Made by a program: the position numbers and the translations under genes. DNA of 64,000 nucleotides, from the NCBI GenBank assembly GCA_035578905.1, contig JAQJVL010000423.1, forward strand, positions 731,125-795,124, read 5' to 3'. A model generated the notes under the pieces. That model saw nothing but the letters and a program-made list of their open reading frames with translations. It made no database searches and was not told where the DNA came from. Source of the DNA: Stictocephala bisonia (taxonomy: Eukaryota > Arthropoda > Insecta > Hemiptera > Membracidae). Shown here in pieces: positions 10,321 through 22,040 of the stretch; position 1 is the first letter of the stretch; every line of letters begins with the position of its first letter.

Positions 10321-13300
10321 TTAAAAAGTTTAAATATTATGCATCAGAATGCTCAATGGGCAACCAACAAATTGGATGAATTGTCTCTTATGTGTGAAGA
10401 GATGCAGCCTGACATCCTTGTTGTAACCGAAAATGGGTTCAATGATAAAAACATTTCTTTATCCAAACTAAACAATTACACCTTAGCAATTATTTCTGCC
10501 GAAAAACTTTTGAAGGTGGAGGCATTGCAATTTTTCTCAAACATTGTTTCTCATTCACCAAATTCAAAATTAAAATTCACTAGAGAAAGATTTTGAAGCC
10601 ATAGGCTTAAATAGTCTGTCAAAAAATGAACAAATTGCTATAATTGGAATTTACAGGTCTCCCAGTAGAAATGAACACAAGTTCTTTTCAAAATTTGAGT
10701 CACTCTTGCAGGAATTGACAACAAAGCAGAGGTACTTCATTCTTGTGGGGGACTTCAATATCGATGTACTTAATACTCAACACCCCTTAACAAAGCGTTT
10801 TGTTGACTGCTTGAGGTCTTTTGATTTTAAATGGTTAATAAACACCCCCACTAGAGTGACAGCCACCTCTAAAACAGCAATCGACAACATCCTATCAAAC
10901 ATTCCTGTTGTTGAGGCCTCTGTGGTCAACGTGGCAATAGCGGATCACTACGCCCAACAAGCGCTCATCTCTGAGTTCTGCCCATCGAATAATCCCCCTA
11001 CCTCACAGAAAATGGGGGACGCGAGACCTCAAAATATGCACAATCTATTTCTCTTCTCTCTTAAAAGAAGACTTTCTGAACTCCACAGATACCTTGGAAA
11101 AACAATTTCAAGCATTTGAAAAAACATTGAACTTTTATTAGGGCTTGTCCTGCCCAGTAAAAGAAACAAAGTCAAAGATAATAGTAAATCCTGTTTATGG
11201 ATTACTAAAGGTATCCTGATTTCAAGGGAAAAATTAAAATTTTTCTGTGAAATAGCAAAGTCTTCGAACAGTCCACATATCAAACAGTTTTTTTTTTTTT
11301 TTTTATTACAAAAAATCTACGGAAATGTCATTAAAGCAGCTAAAGCGTATGAAATTTCTAAACAACTTCTAGAAACCCAAAATTTTTCAAAAACAGCCTG
11401 GAAAATCATAAATTCTCACAAAAATCAACAAAAGGCTGGTTCCATTAAACTAAAAATAGAAGGAGAACAAATTACTGACGCTTTTAAAAGTAGCTGATGC
11501 GTTCAACAATTCTTTTAGTTCTGTTGCACAATCTGGATTCCATTCACACTGAGATAACCAACATCTCATTCGTAGTCACAGTCCAATCTCCTCAATGGCA
11601 TTGGCTCCGGTTGTGGAAGAGGAACTAGCACAAATAATAAATCAGCTCCCCTCCAAAAAATCAGATGACATAAATTACATGTCAACTTGGCTCATAAAGT
11701 GGTGCTCTGAGCATCTGTTGAGCCCCTTAACTCACCTGATAAATTTATCATTTCAGACAGGCATATTTCCTTCTTCCCTCAAAATAACAAAAGTAATACT
11801 GATTTACAAAAAAGGTGAACCCAACTACATCAATAATTTCAGACCAATCTAAATTCTTCCCGTCTTAAATAAAGTATTTGAAAAAGCCTTTCTAGCCAGA
11901 ATGCTAAAATTTCTGGAAAAACACAACCTTCTCTCGAATGACCAGTTTGGTTTCAGGAAGGGGAAATCAACGATAGATGCAGTAGTACGTCTAGTTGATA
12001 TGGTTGTGGAGAGCTTGGAAAAGCACAAAGCCACTCTAAGCGTTTTTTCTCGATCTTTCTAAAGCGTTCGACTGCGTTGATCATAGTATGTTGCTCCACA
12101 GGTTAAAATTCTATGGTGTACGAGGAGTGCCACATTCGTGGATGAAATCGTATTTAGACTGTAGAAATCAGACTGTCCAAATTTCAAACAAATTTTCAAA
12201 AATCCATCAATTGAGCTTTGGTGTCCCCCAGGGATCTATACTTAGCCCCTTACTATTTCTGATGTATGTAAATGATACAGCGTCATCTCTTCAGCAAGGG
12301 TGACTCGTGCAGTATGCTGATGACACAACTCTCTGTTTTAGCCAAAAATCAAAATTACATTTAGAAATTGAAATATTTATGGAGCTAAATAGCTGCATAC
12401 AACTTTTCTCTAACGTCAATCTAAAAACAAACCCTAAAAAATCTCACTTCATTATCTTTTGTCTTCAACCATCCAACCTCGAACTCACTCCAGCTATTAT
12501 GTTGGATGAAACAGAGGCGGAAGAAGTACAATCAACAAAATTCCTCGGAATACACATCGACAAATGCCTAACTTGGAACAATCATATCGACAGCCTGTGT
12601 TCCAAACTGTCCTCTGGCATTTATGTTCTGAGGACGTTATCAAAAAGCTGTCCCATTCAGATACTGATGACGGCATATTATGGCCTCATCTACCCTCACC
12701 TATCCTATGGAGTGGTGCTTTGGGGTGGATGTGCAAATATAGAGTTCTCCCGCCTATACAGACTGCAGAAAAAAAGCGGTTAGAATAATTTCAAATTTGA
12801 AAAACAGAAAGTCATGCAGAACTGCTTTCCAAGCCCTAAAATTGTTGACACTGCCCAGCATTTACATCCTAGAAACAATCATGTACTGTATGTCAAAATG
12901 TGTACTCACAAGAGGGATTAACATACAAAGTTATGAAACTAGACGCAGGGACAACTATCGCACTGGGCAACATAGGACGGTGGTCTATGAGCACCTCCCT
13001 TCACAGGCTCGTGTTCATTTTCTAAACTGTTTGCCCCGTAAAATTAAATTTTCCAGGACGCCAAAGGCGTTCAAAACTCGCCTTAAACAACTTTTGTTAA
13101 TTTAGACATTGTATAGTGTAGGCGAGTTCTTGGCACAAAACTGGGAGGCCAATAATTGGCAAGAAACCGGTGCTGGATAGGCTTTCCTTCTAGAATGAAT
13201 GTAAGTTTGAATGAAATAATTGTATGTATGAATTTGTAGAATGAATGAACATCATTTTTTTACTTTGACGATTGCAATACAATTCAATGTTAAAATTGTC

Positions 13301-13336
13301 TATTCAATACAATTTTATTTTATTCTATTCTATTCT
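10321..13336 (+). mobile_element. Non-LTR retrotransposon (Jockey/CR1-type), decayed
   Basis: One strand carries an APE-type endonuclease followed by a reverse transcriptase in the usual ORF2 order, then a ~230-bp 3' tail ending in a TTCTA-like short tandem repeat (about 13310-13336). No ORF1 was recognised. Multiple stops and frameshifts mean it is an old copy. Clade is inferred from overall motif style only. Confidence 0.85.
10339..13105 (+). pseudogene. LINE ORF2: endonuclease and reverse transcriptase, broken
   Basis: Endonuclease N-terminus at 10339-10596 (PDILVVTENG). Its C-terminus at 10706-11119 has GDFNIDVL, PTRVTATSKT, DNIL and ADH. The RT begins at 11595: TKVILIYKKG, NNFRPI then an in-frame TAA at 11850, [32 protein letters not shown] (to a TGA at 12301), and the catalytic YADD at about 12316-12327. 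The C-terminal domain continues to 13105 (SYETRRRDNYR). At least five stops or frameshifts interrupt it, including a shift near 12045 inside the LDLSKAFD motif. The catalytic residues themselves are still legible. Confidence 0.88.
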
Positions 13337-13423
13337 CCACTAGGGCTATGCATACGTGTAAGGAGCCCCATCCATCGCTCCATACGGACATGACTACTCC
13401 ATAACTAAATAAATTGTCATGCC

Positions 13424-13448
13424 CTATATATATAATAATATATATATA

Positions 13449-13523
<75 letters not shown>

Positions 13524-13562
13524 TAAATAAATAATATATATATATTTATTATTTATTTATTA
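13424..13562. repeat. TA-rich microsatellite
   Basis: Long runs of TATATA broken by ATAATA, self-complementary as any TA repeat. Probably slippage-generated; instability and assembly uncertainty are likely here. Confidence 0.9.
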
Positions 13563-14384
13563 ATTTTTTCTAGAAAAGCTCAAACCCCTGAAGTTTAAGT
13601 CAGCCATAGAGTATACCATTCACACAAGTACAAATACACGTAGCACACGAAGCCCAGGACTCACAACAATAGGTTTTACATTATGTCTGCCTGGATGATG
13701 CGAGGACCACTTTAGGGCTTATGCGTTTTACGGTTGCCTTGGAGAACGATCAGGTGATTTTTTCTTTTTTATTGAATTTGGGCTGCCCTCACCTCGAATG
13801 CCCGGCATTCCACACAAGTGTTCTGGACTTACAGATTTTAAGCCAGCCATAGAACATACATAGAGCTAGGAACAATTATTTTGATCTAACTTTTAATAGT
13901 AACATTTTGCACTTACTAGGCGCATTTACCATCTTTAGCATGTTGTGGAAGACATAATCAAATGGAACTTTCCAAGACTCTTCGAGTTCTTGAACGTTCC
14001 TGTGAGATTTAGAAAGAAATGACCTTTTCTCCAACCCTTGGTATAAACTATATCAAATGGTTTGAGCAAACTCCGAACTAGCTTAAAACTAAAAGTTATA
14101 CATCCTCCTCCCACAACATTTTGTGAAACTTGCGCTCACCGCATTTATTCTTCTTTTGAACAACGTTGCTACGATAATAAGGAGATTAAAAAAAACATAT
14201 TTACGTTCATACAAGGACCCAAAATGACAAATTTTTAACGATAAAACTATTGTGATTGTCTTTGAACCCATGAAACTCCACCAATTTCGGTGTCGACATG
14301 TTTCTGATTAATTTACTGTGGACTTTGTTTCTTATACCAAACAATTTCGTCATGCAGACGATCTGCATCCCATCCGTTTACTTG
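13563..14384. other. No clear gene; possible end of the Polinton relic
   Basis: Contains two related short phrases, AAGTCAGCCATAGA near 13600 and AAGCCAGCCATAGA near 13842. Minus-strand frames at 13900-14270 are partly open but repeatedly broken and match nothing I recognise. Long Polinton terminal repeats were not identified. Confidence 0.25.
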
Positions 14385-14590
14385 CTATGGTGGGAGGACA
14401 TAGACAGAATCACTATGCATAACTCGATCAATGTGCTCAATTAAGAAAGATTTGACACAGGATAGTTGTTCAATGTACCGAGAAATGCAAGGCAGTAAGC
14501 GGACAAAGTCAAGCCATTCTGACTCGCTAAGTAGGACAGACGTTTTATGTTTAGCATCTTGGACCTCTACATGTGGCTTGAATTAAATAT
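14385..14590 (-). pseudogene. Unassigned open fragment in Polinton relic
   Basis: About 66 codons open on the minus strand, ending at a TAG at 14387-14385, reading KTSVLLSESEWLDFVRLL and SRYIEQLSC. The layout (short charged strand, then SEW-x2-F helix) loosely recalls PC4-like single-strand DNA-binding folds, but I cannot assign it. Its place downstream of the capsid relic makes it part of the same element by inference. Confidence 0.35.
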
Positions 14591-14609
14591 TTTTAATTAC
14601 TATTTCCAA

Positions 14610-14985
14610 TCAAAAAAATGCAAATCTTCTTTTCTTACTCTTGTTGCTTAAGTCTCGAGTAATTGAAGGTTCCAGATTCTGAAACTCGATAAATTCTGGA
14701 TGATCCAACAAAAGATATTTCCGATTGCCTTGTTTGTGAAACAAAACGTCCACGTAAAAGTCAAACTCTTTCAAGAGACCCACAGTAATGAATTTTGAAA
14801 AAAAGTGAATTTACGTTATACACTACTTTCAGAAAGCCTGTCAGATCCTGTTGTAGAGGAGCATTTTCCTTGTCCACTAAAGGAAACTCAATAATGGAGA
14901 TATTAGCCTCTTGAGCAGGAGATGTTAAACCCACGATGACTATGCAGCAACTGACACTTAGCGTTTGCTCAGCCTTTTTATAGGA
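14610..14985 (-). pseudogene. Unassigned fragment downstream of capsid relic
   Basis: Two consecutive minus-strand open pieces: LVDKENAPLQQDLTGF near 14900, then FDFYVDVLFHKQGNRKY and EFIEFQNLEPS down to a stop at 14612-14610, joined by a frameshift near 14815. Same strand as the capsid gene, starting a few bases after its stop. Probably another Polinton gene; no function recognised. Confidence 0.4.
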
Positions 14986-14994
14986 GGTGCGACA

Positions 14995-16081
14995 CTAGAC
15001 AAATCTGTTGACAGTACCTATAAGCGATTTGTACTCGATCAGAGCATCATGAATGATTAAACAATAGGCATTGGTGCCCTTTTGAAAAGCAGCAGAAGAT
15101 TCAAACTCAAGACGGGCATCTATCGGACCAGACTTTAGATTTTAAGACTGTTTGGAACAGTCGATAACTAAAACAGGACACGTATCTAAATTAGTACGAG
15201 TACGACTCTCGATCGGGTAAGGTGTACTAGTTTCATAGTAAGATGATTGGAAACTTGTGTACATTTCATACAACAGAGCGTCATCACCACGAAAATTATA
15301 ATAAGGATAATACTAAGTGTTTAGAAAGAGTTTCTCATCTGTAAGTGAGCACTTATCAAAGAGACTAGCATCTTTTGCCAAATCACTTTTCCTTGCAGTT
15401 TGAAACGCGAGTATGACGTCACGAAGTTTTTCCAATTGTGAAGATGTTTTAATTGTCCAAGACTGTCTGGTACTTGAGGGAAGTTCTGGAAATTCGTGCA
15501 GCTCCCAAGACCTGAACGACATTTCCAACACACGGCCCTGTTCCATTATCTTTAATAAATATAGTTTCATTTCATCGGAAACCTTGACGTAAGGTAACCG
15601 CCAGTAAATATGATCTATTGTAAGGTGGAAATCAATAGTTGCAGAAGTAGCATTTTCTTTGACCAAGGCAATTTTAGTAGTAGAAGACAAGAGCAAAATG
15701 AGTGCCCGTTTCTGGTTGGTAATGATGTGCCTGCAGTCTTCAAAGAAGCTCAATAGAAATTTTAAGGGAACACAAAAAGAAAAGTCTTAGTTGTCTTAAC
15801 CAACCCTTTGCCAAACCACGCAGTATTTACTAACCTTGTTTCATCATCTTGTGCAAGTGATACTAAATTCCGAATAGAGGATGTTATGCCAACATTTTTG
15901 TCCGATCAATAATTACACCCCCAATTTCGTATTTTTTTTTCACGATACCATGGTTGACCATGGTTGACATTAATTCAACCACAGCATTGTTGACAAGTTT
16001 CAACGTTCCATCTTCCGTCTCTCCCTCTGATTTTGTTACCTTGTCTGTCACGTGTAAGTAACTTTTGAGATGGATAGCCAC
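14995..16081 (-). pseudogene. Double-jelly-roll major capsid protein relic (Polinton type)
   Basis: Ordered blocks match the insect Polinton double-jelly-roll capsid family. KLVNNAVVEL and GGVIIDRTK lie at 16081-15884; SSIRNLVSLAQDD follows in a shifted frame to about 15830. FFEDCRHII then begins the block at 15753-15313, with IYWRLPYVKVSDEMK, WTIKTSSQ, LAFQTARKSD and SLFDKCSL. Downstream are YYPYYNF, TSFQSSYYE, and HDALIEYKSL near the stop at 14997-14995. In-frame TAG and TAA codons (about 15310 and 15140) and at least one frameshift break it. The 16081 start is the first ATG seen; the true N-terminus may lie further upstream. Such proteins form the icosahedral shell in related viruses; this copy is dead. 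Confidence 0.82.
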
Positions 16082-16868
16082 ACGTGGTGAGAATTGTAAC
16101 TATCGCTCGCGCATGCGCGAAGCTTAGGGAAGGGAGGTTAATGCAACGGATTCGGAGTCGTGTACCTACGTTTCCTAGTAGAAGTGCTGCCGTTTCCCAC
16201 GCGGACCTGGATAGATGAGTAGTCTCATAGTTTAAGATATAACTTATCGATTTTGTTGATTAGATTAGGCTAAATTAATAATACAGGGGGGAGTAGAACC
16301 ATTTGGTAGTAATCAATTATCAAAAGCTTTTAATGTAGAATTAAATAATTTGAGGACATGAGGTGATCGCAGCTAGCCAAATTGTTTGCACCATTAGTTA
16401 TTAAATTAACCTTTTTCAATTAATTAATTTAGAGCTGATCAAAGCTGGCTGTGATCTATAGGGAACCCGAAGAATAGCACTCACACGGCTAACTCATCGA
16501 CTTTAAACCCACGTGCTTCTTAGTTGTGTGGGAAACAGGGCCGAATTGATCTTGTAATTTACCTCACGGACTCTGGTTTAGTGATACCATTTATCCGATA
16601 ACGCACCGCCAACCCGCATTTTTCCACACTTTCACAAGGGTATGTAAAACCATCTGGTTGTTGCATGGAAATACGTACCTCATCATTTGAAATAAAAGTT
16701 GTAGATGTAAAAGGGGTGGGAGTATGGTATTCGTACTCCCACCCCTTTCATCAAACAGTGCCCTACCGTTTACGGTAAACGTGATTTACCGAAGTCCCAG
16801 GTACTTTCAATAATTCTTGGTTTTGGATGTTAACTCTTTCGTGCACAAGTGTTGACTGACCGCTGGTA
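16082..16868. other. No gene seen; carries a strong GC-rich hairpin
   Basis: Between the capsid relic and the next small gene. Start-proximal capsid codons may extend a little into it. Otherwise only the hairpin at 16710-16748 stands out. Confidence 0.3.
16710..16748. repeat. Perfect 15-bp inverted repeat, GC-rich
   Basis: AAAGGGGTGGGAGTA at 16710-16724 is exactly complementary to 16734-16748, with a 9-base loop. It is much more GC-rich than its surroundings. It could be a regulatory hairpin of the element, a tiny foldback insertion or a terminator-like structure. Confidence 0.7.
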
Positions 16869-16985
16869 TTACATCCAATTCCTTAAATCCTTTAGTACTG
16901 TACTAGCAACACTACCGATTGTATTAGCAACACCATCAACAAGTCCACTTCTATTGACAGTATATTTACGAATGACTTTTTTCAT
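16869..16985 (-). CDS. Small Polinton-associated open frame, 38 aa
   Basis: ATG at 16985 to TAA at 16871-16869. It begins MKKVIRKYTVNRSGL, a basic start, then a small-residue helix (GVANTIGSVASTVL). It sits about 50 nt downstream of a TATA+initiator promoter (17032-17063) on the same strand, which supports a real transcription unit. It is probably a truncated remnant of a longer membrane-interacting or capsid-associated gene. Function unknown. Confidence 0.4.
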   Translation of the reverse strand: MKKVIRKYTVNRSGLVDGVANTIGSVASTVLKDLRNWM

Positions 16986-17031
16986 CTTGGATAATCCTTA
17001 AACATGCTTATGCTTTGGCATCTAGAACTCG

Positions 17032-17063
17032 ACTGATCTATTCGAGTCTATCCATAAGTATAT
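17032..17063 (-). promoter_or_regulatory. TATA plus initiator core promoter, Polinton gene
   Basis: On the minus strand CATATACTT (TATA-like, starting at 17062) precedes the arthropod initiator ATCAGT (17037-17032) with the A of TCAGT 28 bases downstream. The first ATG is ~50 bases further, at 16985. The same arrangement occurs upstream of the polymerase relic at 34359-34393. Confidence 0.5.
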
Positions 17064-17211
17064 GATCTTCATATTACATTAGTTTAATACAGTTCAAAAT
17101 CAACTTTCCCATTAGAACGTAAATTTATTTGAGGATGCATCAGCAATATTTGTTATTGTCTTCTCCAAATAAGTAAATTCTTGGTGATGCTAGTGGGGTG
17201 CGGTATTTTAA

Positions 17212-17484
17212 CTAACTTAATGTCACTACATCGCTACCACCAGTTATCCCTCTACATGATGAATCGTATTTTCTTTTTAGTCCTATTCTCAAGCACGTTT
17301 CACTTATAGTTTTGTAGTTTACAGCATCATCATCTACGTTCAATTCATCAACTCTAGTTAACCTCTTTCCATCAATGTCAAAGTATCCTTCTTGAGTTAA
17401 TTTTAATCCCTCACCTGGTGGCCCCTTAGCTCCTGCAATCTTCTTTTCAGCACCCAACTGACGTCCAAACTTGGCGATAGTCAT
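17212..17484 (-). CDS. Small conserved Polinton protein with GPPGEG motif, 90 aa
   Basis: Intact 90-codon frame. It starts MTIAKFGRQLGAEKK, then GAKGPPGEGLKLTQEGYFD and GKRLTRVDELNVDDDAVN. I recall the combination of a collagen-like GPPG turn followed by a beta-rich GxFDxxGKRL and a DDAVN block from short proteins encoded near the double-jelly-roll capsid in insect Polintons, which suggests a minor virion or fibre-like protein; this is inference. It is the only Polinton gene here with no stop or frameshift. It starts 12 bases downstream of the stop of the gene at 17496. Confidence 0.6.
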   Translation of the reverse strand: MTIAKFGRQLGAEKKIAGAKGPPGEGLKLTQEGYFDIDGKRLTRVDELNVDDDAVNYKTISETCLRIGLKRKYDSSCRGITGGSDVVTLS

Positions 17485-17988
17485 CTTGAGACTGATTACA
17501 ATTTTAAGTTGTCAAAGTCTTTTATAATACGTGCTTCCTTGAGCTCATTAAGCTCTTCAAAAATGGCAATTATCTCATTATTGTGACCAGTATTTCCTGC
17601 CTCCTTTGATGCAATTAACAAACGTATCCGGTCAACTAGTTAATTTGGATCGTCCCAATATTTGTAATTAATTTTAGATATCTCAATCTCCATTAAAAAT
17701 CCTTCTCCGAATTTCTGCATCTTGTTATCAATAAAAGGTGAAATTCTTTTATTGTGTGTCTTTATAGGAGGGGACTTTATAAACTCGAATGGCTGTGTTT
17801 TCTTTTTCGGTGGATATATGTTTGATATTATATTCGTGTAATTGCAACCTCTATTTGACTTAATTTGGTACCATCTTCACGCTTGTGCACACTAGTATCT
17901 TCCACAATTTCCTCTTATGCTTACAAATCATTCTCATTGAATACGCTTTCCTGATGTTTTTTAAATATCAACTCAAACAGTCCATGTG

Positions 17989-20900
17989 CAGTGCCGTCCT
18001 TAGGGTGGAGCAAGTGGAGCAGCCGCTCCAGGTCTCGCGCTGAGGAAGGCCTCGCGCAGCGAGGCCTTACTCGCGCTAAAAAAAAGTAAGTAGAAACACT
18101 CGCGCTAAAAATAGGAAAAAATTGTAGGATTATTGATGGAAATATCATAGATTGTGCAGTTTTTGTGTCTGAAATGTATTTATGCACAGTAATTATTGCA
18201 TAATTACAAAGTTACAAACGAAATAGCCGCAACCAAACAAAACATCGTTTGATAGTAGCGGTGAAGTGACTAGTGACAGTACCCCAAGCTCCGCACCTGC
18301 TGGTGAGCAACTGAATGTGAGTCATGCGCGCCGACGCGCCAGTGACAACGCACCACCGACAGACCAACGAGCCTGTCACAACATGATCTCCACTCCCCAC
18401 TCCTCGATTCCACCCCTCCCGCCGAGGCGACGGCAGTTCAGTCAGTTCAGTGCCAACGTTCTCAATAGTTGCATCGTAATCAAGTGTTGTTGCGCATATT
18501 GTTGTGTTTGCCCTGTGAAATCTTGTAATAACTTACATTAAATTTCCAATCATGTCCAGAGAAAGAGATAAGTTTAGGAAATTTGAAAGTGGTTATGAAA
18601 AACAGAAGAAAAAGGAAAAACGTGAAAAGTTTCTAAAATCTCAACAAGGTGCACTAGTTAAGTTTTTAAAACAAGATGGAGCTGAAGAAGGCGTGAGTAT
18701 CGTAGATAAGCAAACTGAAATCGATATATTATCTATTCCAAGTTCAAGTAATAATGAAGTAATTGATTTTTTTCCACTCTGGGAATCCTTCTCCTTCAGC
18801 TTCAGCCTCAGAGCCTGCTGAAGTTCCTAAAAGCCCCTCAATTTCTAACGAAGATCAAGAATTAGTTTATGACACGAACGATCCAGGTGTTTGGCCTGTT
18901 TCATTAACAGCTGCTAAATTTGATGAAATCATACAAAAAGGTCCTTTACAAGTAACTAATTTTAATTTTCCTAAAAATTCAGAAAAAAGACATTTTTCTG
19001 CCAATTATTACAAAAGATCCATGAGTAATGGAGAAGAGGTGCATAGGCAGTGGCTTGTGTACAGTAAAACTAGTGACAAGGCGTATTGTTTTTGCTGTAA
19101 GTTATTTGGTAGTAACACAGGATCTCAATTAGCTTGTGAAGGGTGTAGTGATTGGGCACATCTTGGCAGAGGGCTGGAAACCCATGAGACATCACAAAAG
19201 TATGGCGAGAATGTTAGAAAGTGGAAAGAATGTGAAATACGTTTAAACAAAGCGTTGACAGTTGATAAGGCGCACAGGGAAATGATAAATAAAGAAAAAG
19301 AACACTGGCGCGAAGTACTCAAAAGAAATTGTTAATGTTATTAAATACTTAGCAGAACACAATATTGCTTTCAGAGGATCAAACAGCAAACTATTCGAGC
19401 GAAACAATGGCAATTTTTTGGGACTTATTGAAATGTTAGCTACGTTCGATCCCGTCATTCAAGAGCATGTTACGCGAATTCGAACGTCTGAAATTCATGA
19501 CCATTACCTAGGGACAAACATTCAGAATGAATTAATAAAGCTGCTATCTGACAAGGTAAAATCCAAAAATGTTTCAGACATAAAAGCGTCTAAGTATTTT
19601 TCAGTAATGTTAGACTGCACACCTGACCTGAGCCACAAGGAGCAGTTATCCCTTGTGATAAGATTTGTAAGGGTCGATATCAATGCAAGTTCTCTTCAGA
19701 GCGTAAATGAGGGTGTAAGCGTTGAAGAACATTTTCTTTGTTTCTTAGACGTTAAGTCTACAACAGGGGAAAATCTAACTGATGTTCTGCTTCAAGAGCT
19801 GGATGAAATTGGATTGGACATAAAAAACTGTAGAGGACAAGGCTATGACAATGGCTCTAACATGAAAAGTGTCCACTCTGGCGTACAGGCACGAATTTTG
19901 GAAATAATTCCAAAAGCCTTTTACATGCCGTGTGCATGTACATAGCCTTTACATAGCCTTAACCTCTTAATTTGTGATGCTGCTAAATGTTCTCCTAAAG
20001 CCATGACATTTTTTGGCGTTGTCCAACGATTATATGTGCTTTTTTCGGCGTCAACAATGCGGTGGGAAATTTTGATTAAACATGTACCAAATCTTACTGT
20101 GAAAAGATGCTGTGATACACGATGGGAAAGTAAACTAGAAAGCGTAAAAGCCCTCCGGTATCAGATTAAGGAAGTTCATACTGCACTAGTTGAGCTAGTT
20201 GAGGTCACCGAGGATCCAAAAGCCAACAGCGAAGCTAGATCACTCATGATTGAACTTAGTAGTTATGAGTTTTTACTAGCCCTATCCATATGGTATGATG
20301 TGTTGTTCGCAGTAAATGCGGTGAGCAAAAAACTACAGGCTGAAAAAATGCACCTTGGAGTTGCATCACAATTACTAAAGGGGCTATTGCAGTTTTTCAA
20401 AAAGTTTAGAATTGAAGGCTTTGTGGAAGCAACATTGGTTGCAAGAGAACTTAGTGAATCTCTGGGCGTAGAACCAAAGTTCAAAGAGCTGAGGCAGAGA
20501 AAGAAAAGAAGACTGTTTGAGTATGAGGGTGAAGATGAGCCAGCATCAGAATCTGCCGAACAAGTGTTTAAAATAGAGTACTTTTTGGTCATTGCAGATA
20601 CTGCGGCAGAGTCCTTGAAAAGGAGGTTTGATCAAATTGACCGTTATGACACAATGTTTGGATTTTTATATAGTGTTCATGAACTGAAATCAATCAAAGA
20701 AGACAAGTTGTTTGAAAAGTGTATAGACCTCGAATCGTTCCTACGTTATGAAGAAGAAAAGGATGTTTGTGGAAGTGAACTTTTTTCCGAACTCAAGGTT
20801 CTTCGTGAACTGGTCCCGGATGATGTGAAGACAGCTGCAGGGATTTTGAGATTCATGAACAGAATTCAAAATCCATTTCCCAACTCATTCATTGCATATA

Positions 20901-22040
20901 GAATTTTACTTACTATACCTGTTACTGTAGCAAGCGCAGAAAGGAGTTTTTCTCGCTTGAAACTTATAAAGACATATTTGAGATCGTCCATGAGCCAAGA
21001 AAGGCTATCATCCTTGGCAACGTTATCAATTGAATCAGATACGACAGCTAAAATAAATTTTGATGAGATTATTGACGACTTCGCTGGAATGAAAGCAAGA
21101 AAAGTCCAATTCACATGAGGTGAGTCTAAGTTGAAGAATACAGTTTGCATTTAATGTAACTTTAAAATAAATTAATTACTCCAACTGTGTCTATTATTTG
21201 TTTATAATTTTTTTAGGAACTTGTGAGTCGTAATATTGTCAACTTAATAGCAGCTAATGGTCCTTTTTTATTAGACTTTGAAATATTTGGCTGTTTTGTA
21301 TTTAGGTAATACTTGAATAAAATAACTCCTAAATGGTAACTTCTACTTGTAGTATAAAGATACACTACAGTAATTATACAAATTTGAAGTGTTATAGCTG
21401 TTTTGTTGGATATATTTATTTATATAACACTCATTTTACAAGGCTTCTACTTTCAGATGTGAACACTAACTACATGACGACCACAGAGCCTGATCACGAC
21501 TACCTCTACCTGTAACACTCTCCACACGGTCTGTCAGTCTGACGTCAGCTGGGATCATTTTTACTATAGGAAAATTAACATATTTTACTAGATTGAGAGA
21601 ATACAATAATTATTCATTATGAAGTGTTGTTTGTTTGTTTAATTGTTTTGAATAAACAGATTTCTAGTTGAATGAAGTAGTTCAATTTATTTCCTCTTAT
21701 GTTATATATTAATTATTATACATTGAAAAATTTTCCTCGCGGTTTAGTTATTTTAAACTAAAAATGAAAGAATTTAGATAATGGTCTGAAATTATAATTA
21801 TTTCTTGGTCAACTCTTTACATAATTATAAAATTACTGTATGGATCAAAAATAAAGTAGACTCAACCATGAAAAGTGAAAAATAACGTAGATAATTAGCG
21901 TGTTTTGAGTTGGTCGAAAGTCAAAATTCACACTTTTTTTGTGATAATATTAAACTAATTTTGGGAAAGACCACTTTCTAAAAAAAGGCCTCGCAAAAAA
22001 GGTTTTGCTCCAGGCCTCTCATAGGCTAAGGACGGCACTG
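17989..22040 (+). mobile_element. hAT transposon with 8-bp target duplication TCCATGTG
   Basis: Ends share the inverted repeat CAGTGCCGTCCTTAG. The exact duplication TCCATGTG flanks both sides (17981-17988 and 22041-22048), the hAT hallmark. Length is 4,052 bp. It encodes a TTF-type zinc finger plus hAT transposase on the plus strand and interrupts a minus-strand Polinton gene, so it is younger than that element. Confidence 0.95.
18552..21118 (+). pseudogene. hAT transposase (TTF zinc finger, DUF4371-like), broken
   Basis: Starts MSRERDKFRKF at 18552. A T-run near 18770 shifts the frame into 18763-19335, which holds the TTF-type zinc finger (KAYCFCCKLFG, WAHLGRGLETHE). A second shift near 19330 leads to 19418-19945, with the first catalytic Asp in MLDCTPD and the second in GQGYDNGSN. 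A 12-nt in-frame insertion after CAC at 19938 introduces TAG. The same frame resumes as HSLNLLICDAA and continues (20003-21118) to the C-terminal dimerisation block with the catalytic Glu in ASAERSFSRLK. All three catalytic residues are legible; two frameshifts and one stop disable it. Confidence 0.92.

Noticed and set aside
13424..13562. TA-rich block as a replication origin or hairpin gene
   Set aside because: Any TA repeat is self-complementary; nothing beyond simple microsatellite structure is visible.
18212..18541. Opposing open frames in the hAT 5' region
   Set aside because: They overlap each other in the GC-richer leader of the hAT and show no family motif; the transposase starts downstream at 18552.
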